This document shows positions 47,733 to 57,453 of a DNA stretch of 64,000 bases, piece by piece (positions within the stretch are counted from its first letter, which is position 1; every line of letters begins with the position of its first letter). The stretch lies in NCBI RefSeq assembly GCF_041051975.1, contig NZ_CP163435.1, forward strand, positions 4,278,001-4,342,000, written 5' to 3'. Position numbers and translations under genes: made by a program. The notes below the pieces were generated by a model. It was given only the letters and a program-made list of their open reading frames with translations, did not search any database and was not told the DNA's origin. Origin of the DNA: Streptomyces sp. R21. GTDB taxonomy: Bacteria; Actinomycetota; Actinomycetes; Streptomycetales; Streptomycetaceae.

Positions 47733-49628
47733 TCAGACCGCCCTCATCAGCAGGGTCAGAGCGATGAGGACCGCCGCACCGCCGAACATCGAGACCGCGT
47801 ACGAGCGCGCGTAGCCGTTCTGCAGCTTGCGCAGCCGCCCGGAGAGGCCGCCCATCGAGGCCGCCGTGCCGTTGACGACACCGTCGACCAGGGTGTGGTC
47901 GACGTACACCAGCGAGCGGGTGAGGTGCTCCCCGCCGCGCACCAGCACGACGTGGTTGAAGTCGTCCTGGAGCAGGTCGCGTCGGGCGGCCCGGGTGAGC
48001 AGCGATCCGCGCGGGGCGGCGACCGGGACGGGACGGCGACCGTACTGGGCGTACGCGATTGCGGCGCCGACGACGAGCAGCGCCATGGTGGCCAGCGTGA
48101 CCGTGAGGGCGCTGACGGGCGAGTTGCCCTCCGAGTGCCCGGTGACCGGCTCCAGCCAGTGCAGGAAGCGGTCGCCGATGCTGAAGAAACCGCCCGCGAA
48201 GACCGATCCGAAGGCCAGCACGATCATCGGAATCGTCATGGACTTGGGCGACTCGTGCGGGTGCGGCTCATGGCCCTCCGCATCGGGCTGCCAGCGCTTC
48301 TCCCCGAAGAAGGTCATGATCATCACGCGTGTCATGTAGTACGCCGTGATGGCCGCGCCCAGCAGGGCCGCGCCGCCGAGGATCCAGCCCTCGGTGCCGC
48401 CCTTGGCGAAGGCCGCCTCGATGATCTTGTCCTTGGAGAAGAAGCCCGACAGGCCCGGGAAGCCGATGATCGCGAGGTAGCCGAGGCCGAAGGTGATGAA
48501 CGTGACCGGCATGTACTTCCTGAGGCCGCCGTACTTCCTCATGTCGACCTCGTCGTTCATGCCGTGCATGACCGAACCGGCGCCGAGGAAGAGCCCGGCC
48601 TTGAAGAAGCCGTGCGTCACCAGGTGCATGATCGCGAAGACGTAGCCGATGGGGCCGAGGCCCGCGGCGAGCACCATGTAGCCGATCTGCGACATCGTGG
48701 AGCCGGCCAGCGCCTTCTTGATGTCGTCCTTCGCGCAACCGACGATCGCACCGAACAGGAGCGTGACCGCGCCGACGACGGTGACGGCCAACTGCGCGTC
48801 CGGCGCGCCGTTGAAGATCTCCCCGGAGCGGACGATCAGGTAGACGCCCGCGGTCACCATCGTCGCGGCGTGGATGAGGGCCGAGACCGGGGTCGGGCCC
48901 TCCATCGCGTCGCCGAGCCAGGACTGCAGCGGCACCTGGGCGGACTTGCCGCAGGCGGCGAGCAGCAGCATCAGGCCGATGGCGGTGAGCTTGCCCTCGG
49001 AGGTCTGACCGGTGGATTCGAGCACCGGCCCGAAGGCGAAGGTCCCGAAGGTGGTGAACATCAGCATGATGGCGATCGACAGGCCCATGTCGCCGACGCG
49101 GTTGACCAGGAAGGCCTTCTTCGCGGCGGTGGCGGCGCTGGGCTTGTGCTGCCAGAAGCCGATCAGCAGGTACGAGGCGAGGCCAACGCCCTCCCAGCCG
49201 ACATACAGCAGCAGGTAGTTGTCGGCGAGGACGAGGAGCAGCATCGCCGCGAGGAACAGGTTCAGATAGCCGAAGAAGCGGCGGCGGCGCTCGTCGTGCT
49301 CCATGTACCCGATCGAGTACAGGTGGATGAGCGAGCCGACGCCGCTGATCAGCAGCACGAACGTCATCGAGAGCTGGTCGAGCTGGAAGGAGACGTCGGC
49401 CTGGAAGCCGGCGACCGGGACCCAGCTGAACAGGTGCTGGCCGATGGCCCGGTGATCGGCGTCCTTGCCCAGCATGTCGGCGAAGAGGATCACGCCGATG
49501 ACGAAGGAGGAGGCCGCGAGGAGCGTGCCGATCCAGTGGCCGACGGCATCGAGCCGCCGTCCGCCGCACAGCAGTACGGCCGCTCCGAGCAGAGGCGCCG
49601 CTACGAGCAGCGCAATCAGGTTGTCCAC
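47733..49628 (-). CDS. nuoL: NADH-quinone oxidoreductase subunit L
   Basis: 631 aa from a GTG at 49628. Distal antiporter-like subunit with the long lateral helix at the C-terminus. Motifs: YVGWEGVGLASYLLIGFW (Glu, helix 5), ACGKSAQVPLQSWLGDAMEGPTPVSALIHAATMVTAG (helix 7-8 Lys/His), CAKDDIKKALAGSTMSQIGYM, and HAFFKA-like THGFFKAGLFLGAG. Length matches other actinobacterial NuoL. It is 14 bp downstream of nuoK. Confidence 0.97.
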   Translation of the reverse strand: MDNLIALLVAAPLLGAAVLLCGGRRLDAVGHWIGTLLAASSFVIGVILFADMLGKDADHRAIGQHLFSWVPVAGFQADVSFQLDQLSMTFVLLISGVGSLIHLYSIGYMEHDERRRRFFGYLNLFLAAMLLLVLADNYLLLYVGWEGVGLASYLLIGFWQHKPSAATAAKKAFLVNRVGDMGLSIAIMLMFTTFGTFAFGPVLESTGQTSEGKLTAIGLMLLLAACGKSAQVPLQSWLGDAMEGPTPVSALIHAATMVTAGVYLIVRSGEIFNGAPDAQLAVTVVGAVTLLFGAIVGCAKDDIKKALAGSTMSQIGYMVLAAGLGPIGYVFAIMHLVTHGFFKAGLFLGAGSVMHGMNDEVDMRKYGGLRKYMPVTFITFGLGYLAIIGFPGLSGFFSKDKIIEAAFAKGGTEGWILGGAALLGAAITAYYMTRVMIMTFFGEKRWQPDAEGHEPHPHESPKSMTIPMIVLAFGSVFAGGFFSIGDRFLHWLEPVTGHSEGNSPVSALTVTLATMALLVVGAAIAYAQYGRRPVPVAAPRGSLLTRAARRDLLQDDFNHVVLVRGGEHLTRSLVYVDHTLVDGVVNGTAASMGGLSGRLRKLQNGYARSYAVSMFGGAAVLIALTLLMRAV

Positions 49629-49642
49629 GATTCAGCGACCCC

Positions 49643-49942
49643 TCAGAGCTTCATCAGGCTGGCGTCGTCGACCGAGGCCGAGTGGCGGGAACGGAACAGC
49701 GACACGATGATCGCGAGCCCGACCACGACCTCCGCGGCGGCGACGACCATCGTGAAGAAGGCGATGATCTGGCCGTCGAGATTGCCGTGCATTCGGGAGA
49801 AGGTGACGAAGGCGAGGTTGCAGGCGTTGAGCATGAGCTCGACGCACATGAACACCACGATCGCGTTCCGCCTGATCAGCACGCCGGTGGCGCCGATCGT
49901 GAACAACAGGGCGGCGAGATAGAGGTAGTTGACGGGATTCAC
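49643..49942 (-). CDS. nuoK: NADH-quinone oxidoreductase subunit K
   Basis: 99 aa from a GTG at 49942, overlapping nuoJ by 4 bp. Three transmembrane helices; the two conserved proton-channel Glu residues are in FMCVELMLNACNLAF and VVAAAEVVVGLAI. Exactly the family length (about 100). Confidence 0.97.
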   Translation of the reverse strand: MNPVNYLYLAALLFTIGATGVLIRRNAIVVFMCVELMLNACNLAFVTFSRMHGNLDGQIIAFFTMVVAAAEVVVGLAIIVSLFRSRHSASVDDASLMKL

Positions 49943-50781
49943 TTCGACGCCTCCTCGGCCCTCTTGAGGTGCACCTGTTCGACCTCGGTGCGCTCCAGTC
50001 GCTCCTCGGCACGCTGTTCCAGTGCCCGCAGATCGTTCAGCGCCTCGGTCGACACGTCACGGATCTGGCCGCGCTCGCGCAGCGTCTTGCTGACGGTGAG
50101 CTCCGACGGGGTGCCGTCGGGGAGGAGGCCCGCGATGTCCACCGCGTTGTGCCGGGCGTAGACACCGGGCGCCGGCAGCGGCGGCAGGTGCTTGCCTTCC
50201 CGTACGCGCTGCTCGGACAGCTCGCGCTGGGTCTTGGCGCGCTCGGTGCGCTCGCGGTGCGTGAGGACCATGGCGCCGATCGTGGCGGTGATGAGCAGGG
50301 CGCCGGTGATTTCGAAGGCGAACACGTACTTCGTGAAGATGAGGGCGGCGAGGCCCTCCACGTTGCCGTTCGCGTTGGCCTTCGACAGGCCGTCGAACTC
50401 ATTGAGGGACGCGTTGCCGATGCCCGCGAACAGGAGGATGCCGAAGCCGAGTCCGCACAGCAGGGCCAGCCAGCGCTGGCCCTTGATGGTCTCCTTCAGG
50501 GAGTCCGCCGCGGTGACGCCGACGAGCATGACGACGAAGAGGAACAGCATCATGATCGCGCCGGTGTAGACGATGATCTGGACGACGCCAAGGAAGTACG
50601 CCCCGTTGGCGAGGTAGAACACCGCCAAGATGATCATGGTCCCGGCAAGGGAGAGCGCGCTGTGCACGGCCTTCTTCATGAAGACGGTGCTCAGGGCGCC
50701 GATCACGGCGACCGTGCCGAGAACCCAGAACTGGAAGGCCTCACCTGTAGAGGTGGAGTAGGCGGCAAGCTGCGCGCTCAT
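49939..50781 (-). CDS. nuoJ: NADH-quinone oxidoreductase subunit J
   Basis: 280 aa from ATG 50781 (4-bp overlap with nuoI). Five helices fill residues 18-185; the third contains the conserved GVVQIIVYTGAIMMLFLFVVMLVGV segment with the pi-bulge Tyr/Gly. Beyond residue 190 a hydrophilic, Arg/Glu-rich tail of about 90 residues (THRERTERAKTQRELSEQRV...) faces the cytoplasm. E. coli NuoJ has 184 residues, so this tail is an actinobacterial addition with predicted helical, charged character. Confidence 0.96.
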   Translation of the reverse strand: MSAQLAAYSTSTGEAFQFWVLGTVAVIGALSTVFMKKAVHSALSLAGTMIILAVFYLANGAYFLGVVQIIVYTGAIMMLFLFVVMLVGVTAADSLKETIKGQRWLALLCGLGFGILLFAGIGNASLNEFDGLSKANANGNVEGLAALIFTKYVFAFEITGALLITATIGAMVLTHRERTERAKTQRELSEQRVREGKHLPPLPAPGVYARHNAVDIAGLLPDGTPSELTVSKTLRERGQIRDVSTEALNDLRALEQRAEERLERTEVEQVHLKRAEEASK

Positions 50782-51380
50782 GCCTCCACCCCCTCTTCGG
50801 TGGGCTTCTCGCCCTGGGAGACGGCGACTTGGCGCTCCGTGCCGGGCGCGGCCTCCGTCACCAGTCCTCGGTAGTAGTCCTGCTCGTCCATGCCGGGGAA
50901 GATCGAGTGCGGGGACTCGACCATGCCCTCCTCGAGTCCGGCGAGCAGCTGCTCCTTGGTGTAGATGAGGTTGGCGCGGCTGCTGTCGGCCAGCTCGAAC
51001 TCGTTGGTCATCGTGAGCGCGCGGGTGGGGCACGCCTCGATGCACAGGCCGCAGAGGATGCAGCGGGCGTAGTTGATCTGGTAGACGGCGCCATACCGCT
51101 CACCCGGCGAGTAGCGCTCCTCGTCGGTGTTGTCCGCGCCCTCCACGTAGATGGCGTCCGCGGGGCAGGCCCAGGCGCACAGTTCGCAGCCGACGCACTT
51201 CTCCAGGCCGTCCGGGTGGCGGTTGAGCTGGTGCCGGCCGTGGAACCGCGGGGCGGTGGTCTTCTGCTGCTCCGGGTACTGCTCGGTCAGCCGCTTCTTG
51301 AACATGGCCTTGAAGGTCACGCCGAAGCCGGCGACGGGGTTCATGAAACCGGGCTTGGTCTCCTTCGGCTCCTCAGCCAT
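50778..51380 (-). CDS. nuoI: NADH-quinone oxidoreductase subunit I (two [4Fe-4S])
   Basis: 200 aa from ATG 51380 (MAEEPKETKPG), overlapping nuoH by 8 bp. The ferredoxin-like subunit holds clusters N6a and N6b through CVGCELCAWACP and CILCGLCIEACP, passing electrons from NuoG to NuoB. An acidic C-terminal tail (TERQVAVSQGEKPTEEGVEA) extends past the E. coli end. Confidence 0.97.
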   Translation of the reverse strand: MAEEPKETKPGFMNPVAGFGVTFKAMFKKRLTEQYPEQQKTTAPRFHGRHQLNRHPDGLEKCVGCELCAWACPADAIYVEGADNTDEERYSPGERYGAVYQINYARCILCGLCIEACPTRALTMTNEFELADSSRANLIYTKEQLLAGLEEGMVESPHSIFPGMDEQDYYRGLVTEAAPGTERQVAVSQGEKPTEEGVEA

Positions 51381-52749
51381 CGGACCCCTCCTTTCCGTCA
51401 CGAGTTCCGCCATTCGATCCGTCACTCGCAGTATCCGACCCGCCACTGACAATCAACTCGCGCTCGCGGCGCGGGCGGCGCCGCGGCACCGGTGGCAACT
51501 CCTGCCCCGGCAGCGGCGGCACGGGGAATCCGCCCGCCATCGGGTCGAAGGCGGCGGGTTCGGCGGGCGCCTCCTGCTCCTTGCCGGAGCGGTCGCGGAA
51601 GATGTCGGCCGCGAACGAGAGCAACAGCAGCACGAGGACTCCCCCGCCGACGTACAGGGCGATGTCGGCGAAGTCGTAGTTCTCGTTCCTGAGGGTCCGC
51701 ACGGTGGCGACGAGCATCAGCCAGACCACGGAGACCGGGATGAGGACCTTCCAGCCGAGCTTCATCAGCTGGTCGTAGCGGACGCGGGGAAGCGTGCCGC
51801 GCAGCCAGATGAAGAAGAACAGCAGCAACTGGACCTTGATGGTGAACCAGAGCATCGGCCACCAGCCGTGGTTGGCGCCCTCCCAGAAGGTGCTGATCGG
51901 CCAGGGTGCCCGCCAGCCGCCCAGGAAGAGGGTGGTCGACACGGCCGAGACCGTCACCATGTTCACGTACTCGGCGAGCATGAACAGCGCGAACTTGATG
52001 GACGAGTACTCGGTGTTGAAGCCGCCGACCAGGTCGCCCTCGGACTCCGGCATGTCGAAGGGGGCACGGTTGGTCTCGCCGACCATCGTGATGATGTAGA
52101 TCAGGAACGAGACCGGCAGCAGGATGATGTACCAGCGGTCGTGCTGCTGTTCGACGATCGTCGAGGTCGACATCGACCCGGAGTAGAGGAACACCGAGGC
52201 GAACGCGGCGCCCATGGCGATCTCGTAGGAGATCATCTGCGCGCAGGAGCGCAGACCGCCCAGCAGCGGATAGGTGGATCCAGAACTCCAACCCGCAAGA
52301 ACGATCCCGTAGATGCCGACCGAGGCGACCGCGAGGATGTAGAGCATCGCGATCGGCAGGTCGGTGAGCTGCATCGTCGTACGGTGACCGAGGATCGAGA
52401 CCTCGTTGCCGGAGGGCCCGAAGGGAATCACCGCGATCGCCATGAAGGCCGGGATGGCCGCGACGATCGGCGCGAGGACGTACACCACCTTGTCGGCGCG
52501 CTTGACGATGACGTCTTCCTTGAGCATCAGCTTGATGCCGTCGGCGAGCGACTGGAGCATGCCCCAGGGGCCGTGCCGGTTGGGGCCGATGCGCAGCTGC
52601 ATCCAGGCGACGACCTTGCGCTCCCACACGATGGAGAAGAGCACGGTGATCATCAGGAAGGCGAAGCAGAAGACCGCCTTGATGACGACCAGCCACCAGG
52701 GGTCGCGGCCGAACATCGACAGGTCTTCAGCGGCGAGGTACGGAGTCAT
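51373..52749 (-). CDS. nuoH: NADH-quinone oxidoreductase subunit H
   Basis: 458 aa from ATG 52749 (MTPYLAAEDLS). Eight-helix subunit at the quinone-chamber entrance. Conserved: ERKVVAWMQLRIGPNRHGPWGMLQSLADGIKL, MVGETNRAPFDMPESEGDLVGGFNTEYS (acidic loop), and PRVRYDQLMKLGWK. About 100 extra residues at the C-terminus are Pro/Arg-rich (PVPPLPGQELPPVPRRRPRRERE) and cytoplasmic; E. coli NuoH has 325 residues. Confidence 0.97.
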   Translation of the reverse strand: MTPYLAAEDLSMFGRDPWWLVVIKAVFCFAFLMITVLFSIVWERKVVAWMQLRIGPNRHGPWGMLQSLADGIKLMLKEDVIVKRADKVVYVLAPIVAAIPAFMAIAVIPFGPSGNEVSILGHRTTMQLTDLPIAMLYILAVASVGIYGIVLAGWSSGSTYPLLGGLRSCAQMISYEIAMGAAFASVFLYSGSMSTSTIVEQQHDRWYIILLPVSFLIYIITMVGETNRAPFDMPESEGDLVGGFNTEYSSIKFALFMLAEYVNMVTVSAVSTTLFLGGWRAPWPISTFWEGANHGWWPMLWFTIKVQLLLFFFIWLRGTLPRVRYDQLMKLGWKVLIPVSVVWLMLVATVRTLRNENYDFADIALYVGGGVLVLLLLSFAADIFRDRSGKEQEAPAEPAAFDPMAGGFPVPPLPGQELPPVPRRRPRRERELIVSGGSDTASDGSNGGTRDGKEGSDG

Positions 52750-55250
52750 GCCTCCACCTCCTTGGGGGCCTCGGTGGCGAGGGTCGCCGGGCCGATGCGG
52801 ACGAGTGCGCCGGGCACCGCCCCGGTGTCGGAGGCGACGCCTCCCCCGGCGGAGTTCAGCGGGAGCCAGACCACGCGGTCGGGCATCTCCGTGATCTCCA
52901 GCGGGAGTTCGGCGGTTCCGGCGGGGCCGGTGACAGCGAGGGTGTCGCCGTCCTTGACGCCCGCTTCGGCGGCTGTGGCGGCCGACACGCGCGCGTGGGC
53001 GGCATGCCGGGTCCCGGCCAGAGCGTCGTCGCCGTCCTGGAGACGGCCCTGGTCGAGCAGCAGCCGGTGACCCGCGAGTACGGCCTCCCCGGCGGCGGGG
53101 CGGGGCAGTTGAGCGGCGGTCTCCAGGGGTTCGGTGGCCCGCGGCCCGTCCCACGCCCCGAGCCGGTCCAGCTCCCCGCGCGCGGTGCGCAGATCCGGCA
53201 GACCGAGATGTACGTCCATGGCGTCGGCGAGCATCTGCAGGACGCGGGCGTCGGTGGGTGCCAGGCGGCGGATCATCTGTTCGGGCTTGAGAGCGGCTTC
53301 GAAGAAGCGCACCCGGCCTTCCCAGTTCAGGAAGGTGCCCGCCTTCTCCGCGACCGCGGCGACCGGAAGGACTACGTCCGCGTGCTCGGTGACCTCGCTG
53401 GGCCGCAGTTCGAGCGACACCAGGAAGCCCACTTCGGAAAGGGCAGCACGCGCGCGTGCCGGGTCGGGAAGGTCGGTGACCTCCACGCCCGCCACCACCA
53501 GGGCCCGCAGTTCGCCACCTGCGGCGGCCTCGATGATCTGCCCGCTGTCACGGCCGTAGCGGTGCGGGAGTTCGGAGACGCCCCAGGCGGCGGCGACCTC
53601 GTCCCGCGCGCGCGGGTCGGTGGCCGGGCGTCCGCCCGGCAGCAGCGACGGAAGCGCGCCCGCTTCGATCGCTCCGCGCTCTCCGGCCCGGCGCGGAATC
53701 CACACCAGGTGGGCGCCGGTCGCGGACGCGGCGCGTACGGCGGCGGTGAGCCCGCCGGCCACAGCGGCCAGCCGCTCGCCGACGACGAGCACGGAACCCT
53801 CGACGCGCAGCGCCTCGGAGGCCCGGGCACCGTCGCCCTCCAGACCGACGCCGCTCGCGAGGGCGTCCAGCCACTCGGTCTCGGTGCCGGGCGCGGCGGG
53901 CAGCAGCGTGCCGCCCGCCTTCTCCAGGCCGCGGGTCGCGTGCGTGGCGAGCGAGAAGGTCCGCTGCTGATGCCCGCGCCAGGCCTTGCGCAGTCGCAGG
54001 AAGACGCCGGGCGCCTCCTCCTCGGACTCGAACCCGACGAGCAGGACGGCCGGCGCCTTCTCCAGCGCGGTGTACGTGACGCCCGTACCGTCGAGGTCCC
54101 GTCCGCGTCCGGCGACCCGGGCGGCCAGGAAGTCGGCCTCCTCGGCGCTGTGCACGCGCGCGCGGAAGTCGATGTCGTTCGTGTCGAGGGCCACGCGCGC
54201 GAACTTGCTGTACGCGTAGGCGTCCTCGACGGTGAGCCGGCCGCCGGTCAGGACTCCGGCCCTGCCCCGGGCACCCAGCAGTCCCTGAGCCGCCGCCTCC
54301 AGAGCCTCCGGCCAGGAAGCGGGCTCCAGGACGCCTTCGGCGTTGCGGACCAGCGGGGTGGTGATGCGGTCGGTCTGCTGCGCGTAGCGGAAGCCGAACC
54401 TCCCCTTGTCGCAGAGCCACTCCTCGTTGACCTCGGGGTCCGGGGAGGCGAGGCGCCGCATGACCTTGCCGCGCCGGTGGTCGGTGCGCGTCGCGCAGCC
54501 GCCGGAGCAGTGCTCGCACACGGAGTGCGAGGAGATCAGGTCGAAGGGGCGGGCGCGGAAGCGATACGCCGCCGAGGTGAGCGCGCCCACCGGGCAGATC
54601 TGGATCGTGTTCCCGGAGAAGTACGACTCGAAGGGGTCACCCTCACCGGTGCCGACCTGCTGGAGCGCGCCCCGCTCGACCAGCTCGATCATCGGGTCGC
54701 CGGCGATCTGGTTGCTGAACCGGGTGCAGCGGGCGCACAGTACGCACCGTTCGCGGTCCAGCAGCACCTGCGTGGAGATCGGGACGGGCTTCTCGTACGT
54801 CCGCTTCTTTCCTTCGAAGCGGGATTCGGCGTTGCCGTGTGACATGGCCTGGTTCTGCAGCGGGCATTCGCCGCCCTTGTCGCAGACCGGGCAGTCCAGC
54901 GGGTGGTTGATGAGCAGGAGCTCCATCACACCGTGCTGGGCCTTCTCGGCGACGGGCGAGGTGAGCTGAGTCTTGACGACCATCCCGTCCGTACAGGTGA
55001 TCGTGCAGGACGCCATCGGCTTGCGCTGGCCCTCGACCTCGACGATGCACTGGCGGCAGGCGCCGGCCGGGTCGAGGAGCGGGTGGTCGCAGAAGCGGGG
55101 GATCTCGATGCCGAGTTGTTCGGCGGCCCGGATGACCAGGGTGCCCTTGGGCACGCTGATCTCGGCGCCGTCGATCGTCAGCGAGACGAGATCTTCCGGC
55201 GGAACCGCCGCCTCCCCGCCTCCGGAGGGAGCGCTGGTGGTCACTGTCAT
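52746..55250 (-). CDS. nuoG: NADH-quinone oxidoreductase subunit G
   Basis: 834 aa from ATG 55250 (MTVTTSAPSGG). Largest peripheral subunit. Cluster ligands: N1b in PRFCDHPLLDPAGACRQCIVEVEG, His/Cys-ligated N5 region in HPLDCPVCDKGGECPLQNQA, and N4 in CVLCARCTRFSNQIAGD; an additional CEHCSGGCAT cluster (N7-like) follows near 250. The molybdopterin-oxidoreductase-like body spans 300-700. Overlaps nuoF and nuoH by 4 bp each. Confidence 0.97.
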   Translation of the reverse strand: MTVTTSAPSGGGEAAVPPEDLVSLTIDGAEISVPKGTLVIRAAEQLGIEIPRFCDHPLLDPAGACRQCIVEVEGQRKPMASCTITCTDGMVVKTQLTSPVAEKAQHGVMELLLINHPLDCPVCDKGGECPLQNQAMSHGNAESRFEGKKRTYEKPVPISTQVLLDRERCVLCARCTRFSNQIAGDPMIELVERGALQQVGTGEGDPFESYFSGNTIQICPVGALTSAAYRFRARPFDLISSHSVCEHCSGGCATRTDHRRGKVMRRLASPDPEVNEEWLCDKGRFGFRYAQQTDRITTPLVRNAEGVLEPASWPEALEAAAQGLLGARGRAGVLTGGRLTVEDAYAYSKFARVALDTNDIDFRARVHSAEEADFLAARVAGRGRDLDGTGVTYTALEKAPAVLLVGFESEEEAPGVFLRLRKAWRGHQQRTFSLATHATRGLEKAGGTLLPAAPGTETEWLDALASGVGLEGDGARASEALRVEGSVLVVGERLAAVAGGLTAAVRAASATGAHLVWIPRRAGERGAIEAGALPSLLPGGRPATDPRARDEVAAAWGVSELPHRYGRDSGQIIEAAAGGELRALVVAGVEVTDLPDPARARAALSEVGFLVSLELRPSEVTEHADVVLPVAAVAEKAGTFLNWEGRVRFFEAALKPEQMIRRLAPTDARVLQMLADAMDVHLGLPDLRTARGELDRLGAWDGPRATEPLETAAQLPRPAAGEAVLAGHRLLLDQGRLQDGDDALAGTRHAAHARVSAATAAEAGVKDGDTLAVTGPAGTAELPLEITEMPDRVVWLPLNSAGGGVASDTGAVPGALVRIGPATLATEAPKEVEA

Positions 55251-56596
55251 GCGTTCACCTCCGTGTGCTTGTCCGCCCAAGCCGTCGACTTGGCCGGGTC
55301 GAAGGGGCAGCCGCGGCCCGTGATGTGCTGCTCGTACTCCTCGCGGAAGTACTTGAGCGAGGAGAAGATCGGCGAGGCGGCGCCGTCACCGAGGGCGCAG
55401 AACGACTTGCCGTTGATGTTGTCGGCGATGTCGTTGAGTTTGTCGAGGTCGGACATGACGCCCTTGCCGGCCTCGATGTCGCGCAGCAACTGCACGAGCC
55501 AGTACGTCCCTTCGCGGCACGGTGTGCACTTGCCGCAGGACTCGTGGGCGTAGAACTCGGTCCAGCGGGTGACGGCGCGTACGACGCAGGTCGTCTCGTC
55601 GAAGCACTGGAGTGCTTTTGTGCCGAGCATGGAACCCGCGGCGCCCACTCCTTCGTAATCAAGAGGGACGTCGAGGTGCTCGTCGGTGAACATCGGGGTC
55701 GAGGAGCCGCCCGGCGTCCAGAACTTCAGCCGGTGGCCGGACCTGATCCCGCCGCTCATTTCGAGGAGTTGGCGCAGTGTGATGCCGAGCGGGGCCTCGT
55801 ACTGGCCGGGATTGGTGACGTGGCCGCTGAGCGAGTAGAGCGTGAAGCCCGGGGACTTCTCGCTTCCCATCGACCTGAACCATTCCTTGCCTTTTTGGAG
55901 AATTGCGGGAACTGACGCGATGGATTCGACGTTATTTACAACAGTCGGGCACGCGTAGAGGCCCGCGACGGCAGGGAAAGGGGGACGGAGCCGCGGTTGA
56001 CCACGGCGGCCTTCGAGCGAGTCGAGCAGCGCGGTCTCCTCACCGCAGATGTACGCGCCCGCGCCCGCGTGCACGGTGAGCTGGAGGTCGAGCCCGCTGC
56101 CCTGGATGTTCTCGCCGAGGTAGCCCGCCTCGTAGGCCTCTCGCACGGCCTCGTGCAACCGCCGCAGTACTGGGACCACTTCACCGCGCAGATAGATGAA
56201 GGCATGCGACGACCGAATGGCATAACACGCGATCACAATGCCCTCGATGAGGCTATGCGGGTTCGCGAAGAGGAGCGGGATGTCCTTGCAGGTTCCCGGC
56301 TCCGACTCGTCGGCGTTGACAACTAGATAGTGCGGTTTTCCATCCCCTTGGGGAATGAACTGCCACTTCATTCCGGTGGGGAATCCCGCGCCGCCGCGCC
56401 CGCGCAGACCGGAGTCCTTCACGTACGCGATGAGGTCGTCCGGCGACATGGCGAGGGCCTTGCGCAGTCCCTCGTATCCCTCGTGCCTTCGGTAGACGTC
56501 CAGCGTCCAGGACTTGTCCTCGTCCCAGAAGGCCGACAGCACGGGTGCGAGCAGCTTCTCAGGGCTGTGGTCTTTGAGTTCGGGTGCCAAGGTCAT
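55247..56596 (-). CDS. nuoF: NADH-quinone oxidoreductase subunit F (NADH/FMN)
   Basis: 449 aa from ATG 56596, TGATG-coupled to nuoE. NADH and FMN site: GLRGRGGAGFPTGMKWQF and VVNADESEPGTCKD, plus GAGAYICGEETALLDSLEGRRGQPR. The [4Fe-4S] cluster N3 is bound by ESCGKCTPCREGTYW and a downstream Cys. Entry point of electrons from NADH. Confidence 0.98.
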   Translation of the reverse strand: MTLAPELKDHSPEKLLAPVLSAFWDEDKSWTLDVYRRHEGYEGLRKALAMSPDDLIAYVKDSGLRGRGGAGFPTGMKWQFIPQGDGKPHYLVVNADESEPGTCKDIPLLFANPHSLIEGIVIACYAIRSSHAFIYLRGEVVPVLRRLHEAVREAYEAGYLGENIQGSGLDLQLTVHAGAGAYICGEETALLDSLEGRRGQPRLRPPFPAVAGLYACPTVVNNVESIASVPAILQKGKEWFRSMGSEKSPGFTLYSLSGHVTNPGQYEAPLGITLRQLLEMSGGIRSGHRLKFWTPGGSSTPMFTDEHLDVPLDYEGVGAAGSMLGTKALQCFDETTCVVRAVTRWTEFYAHESCGKCTPCREGTYWLVQLLRDIEAGKGVMSDLDKLNDIADNINGKSFCALGDGAASPIFSSLKYFREEYEQHITGRGCPFDPAKSTAWADKHTEVNA

Positions 56597-57453
56597 CACT
56601 CCCCCTCCTCGGCGACAGGACCCGCCGGGTGGGACGGGTCGGAGGCCGATGTCTGCTGCGGCGCGTCGTGCGAACTGGGGTGCTCGGTCGGCGACGGGTC
56701 GTGCGGCTGCCCGCCCTGAGAGGTCCCGGAGCCTCGCGGGTGGACCACGCGCGCGGCGGAGGCCTCCCCCTTGGCCAGGCGGAGGCCGATCAACGAGGCG
56801 GGTCCCGCGCTGCCGGTCGCCTCCACGGCTCCCTCCCGCGCGTCGGGGAAGCCGGCCAGGATCCGGGCGGTGTCCTTGAACGTGCACAAGGGGGCGCCGC
56901 GGGTGGGTTCGACCTGTGCTCCCGCGCGCAGGTCGTCGACGAGGCTCTTCGCGGAGGAGACGGTCTGGTTGTCGAAGAACTCCCAGTTGACCATCACGAC
57001 CGGCGCGAAGTCGCAGGCCGCGTTGCACTCGATGTGCTCCAGGGTGACCTTGCCGTCGTCGGTGGTCTCGCCGTTGCCGACGCCCAAGTGGTCCTGGAGT
57101 GCCGCGAAGATCGCGTCCCCGCCCATCACCGCGCACAGGGTGTTGGTGCAGACACCCACCTGGTAGTCACCGCTCGGCTTGCGCCGGTACATCGAGTAGA
57201 AGGTCGCGACCGCGGTGACCTCGGCCGTGGTCAGGCCCAGCACATCGGCACAGAACCGCTGGCCGGTGCGCGTGACATGCCCCTCCTCCGACTGCACGAG
57301 ATGCAGCAACGGAAGGAGGGCGGAGCGGGAGTCCGGGTAGCGGGCGATGATCTCGCGCGCGTCCGTCTCCAGCCGGGCACGGACATCGTCCGGGTAGTCG
57401 GGCGCGGGCAGTTGGGGCATGCCCAGGCTGACGCCCTCGGGGGTGGTGGTCAC
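56596..57453 (-). CDS. nuoE: NADH-quinone oxidoreductase subunit E ([2Fe-2S])
   Basis: 285 aa from a GTG at 57453 (4-bp overlap with nuoD). Thioredoxin-like domain with cluster N1a Cys in VCTNTLC and ECNAAC; VATFYSMYRRKPSGDYQVGVC is the conserved lead-in. Residues beyond about 205 form a disordered Pro/Ser/His-rich tail (GSGTSQGGQPHDPSPTE...) not found in E. coli NuoE (166 aa). Confidence 0.96.
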   Translation of the reverse strand: MTTTPEGVSLGMPQLPAPDYPDDVRARLETDAREIIARYPDSRSALLPLLHLVQSEEGHVTRTGQRFCADVLGLTTAEVTAVATFYSMYRRKPSGDYQVGVCTNTLCAVMGGDAIFAALQDHLGVGNGETTDDGKVTLEHIECNAACDFAPVVMVNWEFFDNQTVSSAKSLVDDLRAGAQVEPTRGAPLCTFKDTARILAGFPDAREGAVEATGSAGPASLIGLRLAKGEASAARVVHPRGSGTSQGGQPHDPSPTEHPSSHDAPQQTSASDPSHPAGPVAEEGE

